Source of the DNA: WHSW01 sp963846565
GTDB lineage: Bacteria; Actinomycetota; Thermoleophilia; Solirubrobacterales; 70-9
Length of the DNA: 64,000 bases
Assembly (NCBI GenBank): GCA_963846565.1
Contig: CAWJWL010000005.1
Location: 62,001 to 126,000 of the forward strand
Reading direction: 5' to 3'
Shown: positions 1 to 7,425 of the stretch, one piece after another
Position numbering within the stretch: the first letter of the stretch is position 1
Layout of the letters: every line of letters begins with the position of its first letter
Notes under the pieces: model-generated
The model's database searches: none
What the model was told of the DNA's origin: nothing
The model's input: only the letters and a program-made list of their open reading frames with translations
Translations under genes and position numbers: made by a program

Positions 1-2292
1 GTCGGTGAGCGAGATCTTGGGCAGCACCGAGAGCGGGTCGAGCCGCAACCGTCCGCCCTTGAGCACGGCAGTCAGCAGCAGCCGCGGGCCGCCCTTGCGC
101 TCCGCCGCCGCCGGGACCGCTTCCGGCTTCGCTGCTCGGTTCACGATCGGGGTGTTGAGGCAGAACGGCAGCCCGTCGCCGGAGCACATGAACTTCATGA
201 TCTGCGTGTACGTGAATGCCGAGAGCCACTGCTCGTCGCAGTAGGTCATCACGTCGTGCCAGCCGCTCCGCCAATCGCCGAGCTCGAGCGGCAGACCGAG
301 CGAGGCGTCGCCGGCGTCGAGGGCCTGATTGTCGTAGAGCGAGGAACCGATCAGCCCGAACCCGTAGGGAAAGCCCGCGTCGTCGTCGTTCTGAATGCCC
401 GTGGCACAGGTTCCGCCCGAGTCGTTCTGATAGCCGGGATGGCGGCGGTTGAGCTGGTGGGCGAGCTCGTGGCCGCCGTACCAGTCGGCGTAGGAGCCGT
501 CGAAATCCCAGCCGAAGTCGCCGGCGCCCGCCGGTCCCGAGCCGAAGTGCCCGCCGAAAGCGTCGTCGCCGTTGCTGTTCTTGATCACGCAGCCGACGGT
601 GAAGCCGCCGGCGTCGCTGATCATCCCGTAGTAGCGATCGGGCCTGTTCCAAACCGGCCCGGCCCACTGCAGCAGCGCGGCATTGGCGTCGTTGCACGTC
701 AGCGGCCTCGAGGACTGCACCGGCAGCGTTCGCTGGCGGATCTGGGTATCGGAGGTCGGATAGGCGCGCCGCAACCAGGAGCTGAACATGTCGAAATCGA
801 GCTGGCGGGTGCGCGCCGTCGTCGCCGGCGCTCCGAACGTGTATGGGATGTCGACGAGGGTGAGGCGAAGTGGTGGCGAGGTGCGGAACTCGACGAAGGC
901 CGGGCCGACAGCACTCGGCCCGTTGCCGTCGATGTTGTCGCATTCGCGGCAGTTGATCCCGGTGCGAACACCGCCGATCGAGAGATGGTCGAGCTGCAGA
1001 TGGAGCTTGCCGACGCCGAGCCACTCGGGAGGGAGCTCGAAGTTGAGGCTGCGCTCGAGGAACGGACGCACGTCGTCGAGCGTCGCGTCTCTATTGACGT
1101 CGACGGTGTTGATGGAGCGGATCAGGTCGGGCCCTGGCGGTCGTGAGCCGTCGGGGCGAATCGCGCTCAGCGCGCCGCTGACACCGCGTATTTGCGGTAG
1201 CCCGCCCTCGCTTCGCAGGTACACGCGGGCGAAGGTCCGCTTGACGCCAAAGCCGGAGGCGCCGAGAAGGGGGACGCCGTTGTCGGGGTTCTGCACCGAC
1301 TGGTTGACCTCGATCTGACCTAGCTGGCGGAACTGCGTGTCCGCCGGGATCGGCGAGAAGATGACCGACGTCGGCGCGCTGGTCCCGGTCCCGCGGCAGT
1401 TCGTTGCGCTCAAGGTGATCGTGTTCGCGCCCGGCTCGAGGAACCCCCCGGCGTTGACCGGACCGACGTTGCCGCCATCGGCGCCGACCGTCCCGGGATA
1501 GGCGGGCGCCGTCCGGCTCCCGGTCGCGCCGGTCGCGGTCAGGGCGGCACTGGTGATCGGAGCATCCCGCTTGTCGACGAAGCCGGCAAGGGGAAACTGG
1601 TTGCCATGGACCACGAGCCCGGCCACCGGCTGGCTCAGGCTCACCGCCGGGGCGCTCGTCGTGTTGCAGGGGGGCGGCGGGCCGACGTTCGAGAACTCGA
1701 GATCGTCGAGCGCGAGGCCGTTGGTGAAGCCGCCGTTGTCGAGCACGCTGATCTCGATCCGGGTGATCACCGCGTTTGGCCGCGTCACGGTCAAAGCGGT
1801 CGCTATTCGCGGCGGCGAGTTCGGCGGGTTGACCGTCTTGGTCGTGGTGGCCACGGCAGTCGAGGCGGCGTTGTAGGCAGTCATCCGCACGCGCAACGGG
1901 GAAGCGACCGCAACCGTGAATCCGACCCACGCCCGAACGAGATTCTGGCCGGTCGTGAAGCGGGCGCTCAGGGGATCGAGGCAGAACTCCGTCGCAAAGC
2001 AGTTCTCCACCGCGACGTTGCCCGAATGCGGGAACCCCGGGATCGCGCCGGGCGTTTTCGAGTAGTCGTAAGCGCGCAGGTCAGGGAAGACGACACCCTG
2101 GTTGTTCTGCGAATTCGCGTACTGGGTGTTGACGATCAGGCCCGGGCTGTTGTGATCGGGTGCGTTGAGGTCGTCGAAGTTGATCACCACGGCCGACGCC
2201 GGGGCCGCGGCGAGCGCCATTGCCGCGAGCGGCGCGAGCAACGCCAGCGCGCTTCGGACTCCCCTTCCCCGGCACCCCGACCCCTGGTCCAT
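1..2292 (-). CDS. Secreted metzincin-like zinc metalloprotease (C-terminus cut off by window edge)
   Basis: The frame is open from an ATG at 2292 to the window edge (764 codons, no stop). Residues 1-35 look like a signal peptide with an Ala/Leu-rich core ending APASA. The N-terminal part is beta-rich and low in Lys. About residue 326 begins the motif IEVNQSVQNP, followed by RTFARVYLRS. The same module (RGIDVFQAVQPN) occurs in the protein at 44701-48420. The zinc motif HELAHQLNRRH lies at 608-618: it has the HExxHxxxxxH spacing of metzincins, but Asn sits where Gly is usual. DVMTYC at 679-684 is a plausible Met-turn. Paired Cys suggest disulfides outside the cell. It is divergent from the mutase, with a TATGCT box 7 bases before the ATG and no Shine-Dalgarno. 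Protease activity is inferred from motifs; the substrate is unknown. Confidence 0.75.
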   Translation of the reverse strand, partial: MDQGSGCRGRGVRSALALLAPLAAMALAAAPASAVVINFDDLNAPDHNSPGLIVNTQYANSQNNQGVVFPDLRAYDYSKTPGAIPGFPHSGNVAVENCFATEFCLDPLSARFTTGQNLVRAWVGFTVAVASPLRVRMTAYNAASTAVATTTKTVNPPNSPPRIATALTVTRPNAVITRIEISVLDNGGFTNGLALDDLEFSNVGPPPPCNTTSAPAVSLSQPVAGLVVHGNQFPLAGFVDKRDAPITSAALTATGATGSRTAPAYPGTVGADGGNVGPVNAGGFLEPGANTITLSATNCRGTGTSAPTSVIFSPIPADTQFRQLGQIEVNQSVQNPDNGVPLLGASGFGVKRTFARVYLRSEGGLPQIRGVSGALSAIRPDGSRPPGPDLIRSINTVDVNRDATLDDVRPFLERSLNFELPPEWLGVGKLHLQLDHLSIGGVRTGINCRECDNIDGNGPSAVGPAFVEFRTSPPLRLTLVDIPYTFGAPATTARTRQLDFDMFSSWLRRAYPTSDTQIRQRTLPVQSSRPLTCNDANAALLQWAGPVWNRPDRYYGMISDAGGFTVGCVIKNSNGDDAFGGHFGSGPAGAGDFGWDFDGSYADWYGGHELAHQLNRRHPGYQNDSGGTCATGIQNDDDAGFPYGFGLIGSSLYDNQALDAGDASLGLPLELGDWRSGWHDVMTYCDEQWLSAFTYTQIMKFMCSGDGLPFCLNTPIVNRAAKPEAVPAAAERKGGPRLLLTAVLKGGRLRLDPLSVLPKISLTD

Positions 2293-2299
2293 GAGGCGC

Positions 2300-2309
2300 A
2301 GCATATGCT
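2300..2309. promoter_or_regulatory. Shared palindromic -10 box of two divergent genes
   Basis: AGCATATGCT is a perfect 10-base palindrome, so both strands read TATGCT. On the minus strand TATGCT is followed 7 bases later by the ATG of the metalloprotease (2292). On the plus strand it is followed 6 bases later by the in-frame ATC at 2316 that opens the mutase reading frame. Neither gene has a Shine-Dalgarno, so leaderless transcripts from one shared box are likely. I see no convincing -35 element. Confidence 0.5.
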
Positions 2310-2315
2310 TTTCGC

Positions 2316-3998
2316 ATCGCCACGTCGAAGACAAGCGGCACCGATCACAAGGCTGATCCCGAGACCGAGCGCGCGCTCGAGGACGATCTGCACCGGTACG
2401 TAGCGCCGGTGGTCGGGCCCGACGACGAGCGGGTGATCACCGACTCCGGGATCGAGATCGACCGCCTCTACGACGAGTCCGACGTCGCCCCCGGGCTCGA
2501 GGAGCGACTCGGCGAGCCGGCTTCCTACCCGTTCACCCGCGGGATCCACGAGGGGATGTACCGAGACCGGCTCTGGACGATGCGCCAGTACGCCGGCTTC
2601 TCCAGCCCCGAGGACACGAACGGGCGCTACCGCTATCTGCTCGAGCACGGCTCGACCGGCCTCTCGATGGCCTTCGACCTGCCGACGCAGCTCGGCCGCG
2701 ACTCGGACGACCCACTATGCGACGGGGAGGTCGGCCGGACGGGCGTCCCGATCGACACGATCGAGGACATGCGGATCTGCTTCGACGAGATCCCGCTCGA
2801 CCAGGTATCGACCTCGATGACGATCAACGCCCCGGCGGCGATCCTGCTGCTGCTCTACGAACTCGTCGGCGAGGAGCAGGGCGTGGCGTCCGAGAAGCTC
2901 CGCGGGACGGTCCAGAACGACGTCCTCAAGGAGTACGTCGCCCGCGGCAACTACATCTACCCGCCGGAGCCGACGATGCGGCTCACGACGGACATCTTCG
3001 AGTACTGCGCCGAGAAGGTGCCGAAGTGGAACACGATCTCGATCTCCGGGTACCACATCCGCGAGAAGGGTTGCTCGGCCGTGCAGGAGGTCGCGTTCAC
3101 GCTCTCGAACGCGATCGCCTATACGGAGGCGGCGCTCGCGCGCGGGCTCGAGATCGACGACTTCGCTCCCCGCTTGGCCTTCTTCTTCAACGGCCACAAC
3201 AACGTCTTCCAGGAGATCGCCAAGTTCCGTGCGGTGCGGCGGATGTGGGCGCAGATCGTCCGCGACCGCTTCGGCTCCACCTCCGAGCGCTCGCAGATGA
3301 TCCGCTTCCACACCCAGACCGGCGGCGTGACGCTGCAGGCCCAGCAGCCGGAGGTGAACATCATCCGCGTCGCCCTGCAGGGCTTCGCCGCCGTCTGCGG
3401 CGGGACGCAGTCGTTGCACACGAACGGCTTCGACGAGGCGCTCGCGCTGCCGACCGAGCGCTCGGCGCGGATCGCGCTCCGCACCCAGCAGGTGATCGCG
3501 CACGAGTCCGGCGCCGCCGACACGGTCGACCCGTTCGCGGGCTCCTACTTCGTCGAGTCGCTCACCGACGAGATCGAGGCCCGCTCCTGGGAGCTGATCG
3601 AGAAGGTCGGCGAGCTCGGCGGCTCCGTCGAGGCCCTGGATTTCATCCAGCGCGAGATCGAGGAATCGGCGCTCTCCTACCACGAGCGCTACAAGAGCGG
3701 CCAGGACATCGTCGTCGGCGTCAACAAGTACGTCACCGACACCGTGGACGACGTCGACATCCTCAAGGTCGACCCGGAGGCCGAGCGCCGTCAGAAGGAG
3801 CGGCTGGCGAAGTTCAAGGCAAATCGCGACCAGGCCGCGCTCGACGCGAAGCTCGAGGCACTGCGCGAGGGCGCGCGAGGCGACGTGAACCTCCTGCACC
3901 CGATCCGCGAGGCGCTCGCCGCGAACGCGTCGATCGGCGAGGTCTGCAACGCCCTGCGCGACGTCTTCGGCGAGTACAAGGGCGGCGCCTTCTTCTAG
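2316..3998 (+). CDS. Methylmalonyl-CoA mutase large subunit (catalytic TIM-barrel subunit)
   Basis: It isomerises methylmalonyl-CoA and succinyl-CoA with adenosylcobalamin, the last step of propionyl-CoA catabolism. Hallmarks of the family are visible: TMRQYAGF, STGLSMAFDLPTQ, DSDDPLCDGEVGR and the Gln/His-rich RFHTQTGGVTLQAQQP. The roughly 135-residue B12-binding domain is absent and should come from a separate small subunit, which is not in this window. No ATG/GTG/TTG exists in frame before GTG 2409, yet GC-rich third positions and a mutase-like acidic N-terminus (ALEDDLHRY) extend upstream. I therefore place the start at ATC 2316, 6 bases after a TATGCT box. GTG 2409 is the conventional alternative. 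The protein would be 560 residues, normal for the family. The closely related isobutyryl-CoA type mutases cannot be excluded. Confidence 0.88.
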   Translation: MATSKTSGTDHKADPETERALEDDLHRYVAPVVGPDDERVITDSGIEIDRLYDESDVAPGLEERLGEPASYPFTRGIHEGMYRDRLWTMRQYAGFSSPEDTNGRYRYLLEHGSTGLSMAFDLPTQLGRDSDDPLCDGEVGRTGVPIDTIEDMRICFDEIPLDQVSTSMTINAPAAILLLLYELVGEEQGVASEKLRGTVQNDVLKEYVARGNYIYPPEPTMRLTTDIFEYCAEKVPKWNTISISGYHIREKGCSAVQEVAFTLSNAIAYTEAALARGLEIDDFAPRLAFFFNGHNNVFQEIAKFRAVRRMWAQIVRDRFGSTSERSQMIRFHTQTGGVTLQAQQPEVNIIRVALQGFAAVCGGTQSLHTNGFDEALALPTERSARIALRTQQVIAHESGAADTVDPFAGSYFVESLTDEIEARSWELIEKVGELGGSVEALDFIQREIEESALSYHERYKSGQDIVVGVNKYVTDTVDDVDILKVDPEAERRQKERLAKFKANRDQAALDAKLEALREGARGDVNLLHPIREALAANASIGEVCNALRDVFGEYKGGAFF

Positions 3999-4203
3999 GC
4001 GGGGCTCCCAACGGCGAGCCGCTCGAGCATCCGCACGCCCTCGTCGATTCCCGGAAGCGCCTCGATCTCGGCCTGGAGCGCGCGTGGTCGTTCCCGAGCA
4101 GCGCCGACCAGCCGTACAGCGCCGCCCGCTGCACCGCGCTCGGCGTCGGCAGGGCCGACGACGCGTGCAATCCTGCCCGAGCGATGCGCGAGCGGCCTTG
4201 CAA
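3995..4203 (-). pseudogene. Frameshifted remnant or small gene of unknown function
   Basis: On the minus strand, 4203-4090 in one frame has almost uniformly GC-ending codons (LPTPSAVQRAALYGWSALL). From about 4085 that coding signature moves to the next frame (ALQAEIEALPGIDEGVRMLE) and ends at a stop at 3995-3997. Joining the two frames with one base change gives a continuous roughly 65-residue C-terminal piece. Its stop overlaps the mutase stop. I do not recognise a family. It may be a decayed gene or a small gene broken by a sequencing error. Confidence 0.35.
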
Positions 4204-4253
4204 GCCCGAAACTGGGGGCAGGAGTCGCCCGGGGACGGGCGAACCCCGGCGCG

Positions 4254-4601
4254 ATGGAAGCGAAAGCGAAGCGCACCTTGGTCAAGTCCGCTCCCGAGCT
4301 CTGGGAGGCCGCAGACGACCTGGCCCGAATGGAGGCCTGGATGGGCGGCCTCGTCGGCGCCCGCGCGCCGCTTGCGGTCGAGGTCACCGACCGCGAGCCG
4401 GAGCGGGTGCTCGCCTGGCGCTCGGCCGACCCGAAGGCCCACGCCCGGATCGCGATCGAGCTCTCCGAGTCCGGATTCGGCACCGCGGTCAGGATCACGG
4501 CTCAGCACGCACGCCCGGAGACCGCAGCCGCGGTCGCCGCGCTCGAGGAGCTGCTCGATGAGCTCGGGGCCCCCGAGCGGCGGCCCTTCGCCCCCGCCTG
4601 A
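4254..4601 (+). CDS. Small SRPBCC-like protein
   Basis: The 115-residue product resembles a short START/SRPBCC fold: SAPELWEAADDLARMEAWMG near the N-terminus, a central VEVTDREPERVLAWRSAD strand pair, and a C-terminal helix rich in Ala and Glu (ETAAAVAALEELLDEL). Such folds bind hydrophobic ligands, but no catalytic residues can be assigned. Its last 44 bases overlap the start of the next gene in another frame, which suggests translational coupling. No exact function can be given. Confidence 0.6.
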   Translation: MEAKAKRTLVKSAPELWEAADDLARMEAWMGGLVGARAPLAVEVTDREPERVLAWRSADPKAHARIAIELSESGFGTAVRITAQHARPETAAAVAALEELLDELGAPERRPFAPA

Positions 4602-5199
4602 ATCAGCGCCGGACGCCGCGCCCGACCCGGGCCGCGCGGCGATCGTCGCGACGCTCGGCGCGGCGCTGATCGATTCTCTGGAGCAGCACCTCCCGGGTGC
4701 CCGCGCGCACGCGGAGTCCACCGGTGCCTACGCGTTCGCGCTGGCCGTCGCGCTCGGTAGCGACCGCGAGACGTCCGAGCTGATTCGCGAGGCCGCGCGC
4801 CTCCACGACGTCGGCATGGTCTATGTCCCCGCGCCGCTACTGCGGAAGCCGGCCGGCGAGCTCGACGAAGCGGACCGAGCGCTCCTCGCGTCGCACATCG
4901 AGGCAGGGGCGCGGCTCGCCCACGGTGCCGGCGTACCCGAAGCGGTGGGCGCCTGGATCCTGCGGACCCGGGAGCGCTACGCCGGCGATGGGCCCGAGGG
5001 GCTCGCCGCCGATGCGATCCCCCTCCCGTCCCGGATCATCAGGGTCGCCTGCGCGATCGACCTCATGCTCGCGCCCTCCGGGCTCGCGGCCACCGTCGCC
5101 GCTCTGCGCGGGGCGGCCGGCACGGACCTCGACCCCCGCGTCGTGGACGCGGCGGTCGAGCTGCTCGAGCGATCGGTGGGAGAGGCCGGAGCCGGTTAG
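4558..5199 (+). CDS. Degenerate HD/HD-GYP-type domain protein
   Basis: The ATG at 4558 lies inside the preceding gene and gives 213 residues. After a Pro/Ser-rich start, a helical HD domain follows. LHDVGMVYVPAPLL carries the HD pair but has Met where the HD-GYP family has the Lys of HDxGK, and SHIEAGARL keeps the next His. The region that should read HHExxDGxGYP is RTRERYAGDGPEGL, with the metal-binding His pair lost. Cyclic-di-GMP hydrolysis is therefore unlikely, and it may act as a sensor or adaptor. A complete HD-GYP protein is encoded nearby at 5941-7425. The stop overlaps the convergent gene by 4 bases. Confidence 0.65.
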   Translation: MSSGPPSGGPSPPPESAPDAAPDPGRAAIVATLGAALIDSLEQHLPGARAHAESTGAYAFALAVALGSDRETSELIREAARLHDVGMVYVPAPLLRKPAGELDEADRALLASHIEAGARLAHGAGVPEAVGAWILRTRERYAGDGPEGLAADAIPLPSRIIRVACAIDLMLAPSGLAATVAALRGAAGTDLDPRVVDAAVELLERSVGEAGAG

Positions 5200-5813
5200 T
5201 TCCGGCGGTACGGATCGACGTAGAGATCGTCGATCTGCACACCGCCGCCGTGCGCGGTGAAGTGGAAGCGAACCGGGGTGTGCTCGCCCGGCAGCAGCGC
5301 GAGCAGGTTGGCGCCGATCGGCATCTGCAGCGTCGGCTGCCAGCTGCCCGTGCCGGCGATCACGCCGACGGGTGCCCCGAGCACGTTGCCGGCTGCGTCC
5401 TCGAAGAGGACCGACACCACGGCGCTCCCGAGGAGTCCGGCGCGCTTGGCGAAGAGGCGGATCGTCGGGTGCTCGATGCCCACGCACACCGTCGGGCTGG
5501 TTGCGGAGTCGCCGGCGCCGAGGCGAAGCGAAGCCGAGTCGTCCGCGCCGTGTACGTCGTAGGGCTCGTTCCCGGAGACGACGCTGGCGCCGTCGAGGTC
5601 CCAGCCCTCGCCGCCGGACTCGAAGCCGCCGTCGGGGGCGAACTGGTAGCCGGCCAGATCGAGCCACGGGGCAAAGGGCTGCGACAGCGTCTCCGCCGCG
5701 CAATCCGGCGCCGAGGCCACGAGCGGTCCGGCATGCGCCGCCGGGACGATCGCGAAAAGGGCGGTTGCCGCCACGGCGGTCGCGACAGCGGCACGGATCC
5801 TGTGTGAAGTCAT
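5196..5813 (-). CDS. Secreted beta-sandwich-like protein of unknown function
   Basis: The 205-residue product begins with a clear signal peptide (core AVATAVAATALFAIVPAAHA). I chose ATG 5813 because GGAGGG lies just upstream; an in-frame start at 5846 is less likely. The mature part reads FAPDGGFESGGEGWDLDGA, followed by repeated beta-strand patterns and a terminal VQIDDLYVDPY. This arrangement is common in carbohydrate-binding-like modules of secreted proteins (GFESG...W, then IDD near the end). No catalytic motif is visible. Binding to a polysaccharide is only a guess. Confidence 0.6.
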   Translation of the reverse strand: MTSHRIRAAVATAVAATALFAIVPAAHAGPLVASAPDCAAETLSQPFAPWLDLAGYQFAPDGGFESGGEGWDLDGASVVSGNEPYDVHGADDSASLRLGAGDSATSPTVCVGIEHPTIRLFAKRAGLLGSAVVSVLFEDAAGNVLGAPVGVIAGTGSWQPTLQMPIGANLLALLPGEHTPVRFHFTAHGGGVQIDDLYVDPYRRN

Positions 5814-5940
5814 CTTCCCTCCGATTCGATGCGTCCTTGCCCACACTGGATCGGTCGCTCGCCAGGCATGCTCGATCGGCTATTCGTCCAGTTCTCCTAC
5901 GAATCGCTAAAGCCGCTCAAGCCGCGCGACTCCAGCGCCG

Positions 5941-7425
5941 ATGCAGTACGCGAGGCGGATGAAGTACTTCGTGTCCACCGAGCCCGACAGCGATCCGGCC
6001 GTGCAGCGCCTGATCGTCCAGTCCTGGCTGCGCAAGTCGCACGGCTGGGCGACGGCGCGGCTCAATCGCGAGCGCACGGTCGAGGGCGTCGCCGCGATGC
6101 TCTTCATCACCGCCGCGACGGCGATCGCGGTGCTGATCGACGCCGGCCCGACGCTCGATCCGGCGCTTGCGATCGCGCTCGTCACCGCGTACGCGCTCGC
6201 CGCACGGGTCGAGTTCCACACCGGTTCCGGGTTCACGAGCCCGACGCAGCTCGTCTTCGTCCCGATGCTCTTCCTGCTCCCGATCGGGATCGTGCCGCTC
6301 CTCGTCGCCTGCGGCCTGATCGCCTCGCGGGTTCCCGAGTACGTCGCCGGCAGCGCGCGCACGGAGGGGGTCGTGATCGCGATCGGCGACTCCTGGCACG
6401 CCGTCTGGCCGGTGCTGGTTCTCGGCCTCACCGGCGCGACAACGCCGGAACTCGCGGACTGGCCGATCTACGTCGCCGCGCTGGCGGCGCAGTTCTCCTG
6501 CGATTTCATCACCACGAGCCTGCGCGTCTACCTCGGCCAGGGGATCCCGATGCGGATGCTGGTCTCCGAGCTCGGCGCGATCTACCTCGCCGACGCGATG
6601 CTGGCGCCGATCGGGCTGCTGGCCGCGTTCGCATCCGCGAGCGAGCCCTGGGCGTTCCTGATGGTGCTGCCCCTGATCGGCCTGATCGCGATCTTCGCCC
6701 GCGAGCGAGAGGCGCGGATCGAGAACGCGCTGACGCTCTCGAGCGCCTACCGCGGCACCGCCCACCTGCTCGGCGAGCTCCTCTCCTCGAGCCATGAGTA
6801 CACCGGCGAGCACAGCCGCAGCGTCGTCGTGCTTGCGCACGAGGTCGGCATCGAGATGAAGCTCGACGAGCGCACCCTGCGTGACGTCGAGTTCGGCGCG
6901 CTGCTCCACGACGTCGGCAAGCTGTCGGTTCCGAATCAGCTGATCAACAAGCCGGGGTCGCTCAGCGAGGAAGAGTGGAGCGTCATGAAGCGGCACACGG
7001 TCGAGGGTGAGGAGATGCTCGACCGGATCGGCGGGTTGCTCGGCGACGTCGGCGCGGTCGTCCGCAGCCACCACGAGCGCTTCGACGGCACCGGCTACCC
7101 CGACGGGCTGTGCAGGCAGGAGATCCCGCTGGCCGCCCGCGTGATCTCGGCCTGCGACTCCTACAACGCGATGACCACCGAGCGGCCCTACCGGGCGCCG
7201 ATGGCGCGGCCCGACGCGATCGCGGAACTGCGACGCAACGCGGGCACCCAGTTCGATCCCGAGGTGGTCGCCGCGCTCGTCGCCGTGATCGAGCACTGGG
7301 GCGCGGAGGAGGCGCCGGCGCCGGCGGTCCTTCAGCCGGCGAGCATCGCGGCGAGCAGCATCGACGAGGCGGAGTACGCGATGCCGACCTCGGACGTGAT
7401 GAAGTCCTCGCGCCTGTCCTCGTAG
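5941..7425 (+). CDS. Membrane-anchored HD-GYP phosphodiesterase
   Basis: The N-terminal 250 residues hold about six to eight hydrophobic segments (for example AAMLFITAATAIAVLIDA and MLFLLPIGIVPLLVACGLIA). The C-terminal half is a complete HD-GYP domain: LLHDVGKLSVP, NKPGSLSEEEW, KRHTVEGEEML, SHHERFDGTGYPDGL and ACDSYNAMT. The family hydrolyses cyclic di-GMP, so this is probably an active signalling enzyme at the membrane. The last 94 bases overlap the 3' end of the convergent cellulase, and the final 35 or so residues look like antisense read-through. ATG 5959 is an alternative start. Confidence 0.88.
   Translation: MQYARRMKYFVSTEPDSDPAVQRLIVQSWLRKSHGWATARLNRERTVEGVAAMLFITAATAIAVLIDAGPTLDPALAIALVTAYALAARVEFHTGSGFTSPTQLVFVPMLFLLPIGIVPLLVACGLIASRVPEYVAGSARTEGVVIAIGDSWHAVWPVLVLGLTGATTPELADWPIYVAALAAQFSCDFITTSLRVYLGQGIPMRMLVSELGAIYLADAMLAPIGLLAAFASASEPWAFLMVLPLIGLIAIFAREREARIENALTLSSAYRGTAHLLGELLSSSHEYTGEHSRSVVVLAHEVGIEMKLDERTLRDVEFGALLHDVGKLSVPNQLINKPGSLSEEEWSVMKRHTVEGEEMLDRIGGLLGDVGAVVRSHHERFDGTGYPDGLCRQEIPLAARVISACDSYNAMTTERPYRAPMARPDAIAELRRNAGTQFDPEVVAALVAVIEHWGAEEAPAPAVLQPASIAASSIDEAEYAMPTSDVMKSSRLSS

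Noticed and set aside
2715..4721. A 668-codon open frame on the minus strand antisense to methylmalonyl-CoA mutase
   Set aside because: It is a GC-bias shadow: low-complexity Arg/Leu/Gly/Asp/Val text, no conserved motif, and the plus strand encodes a clear mutase.
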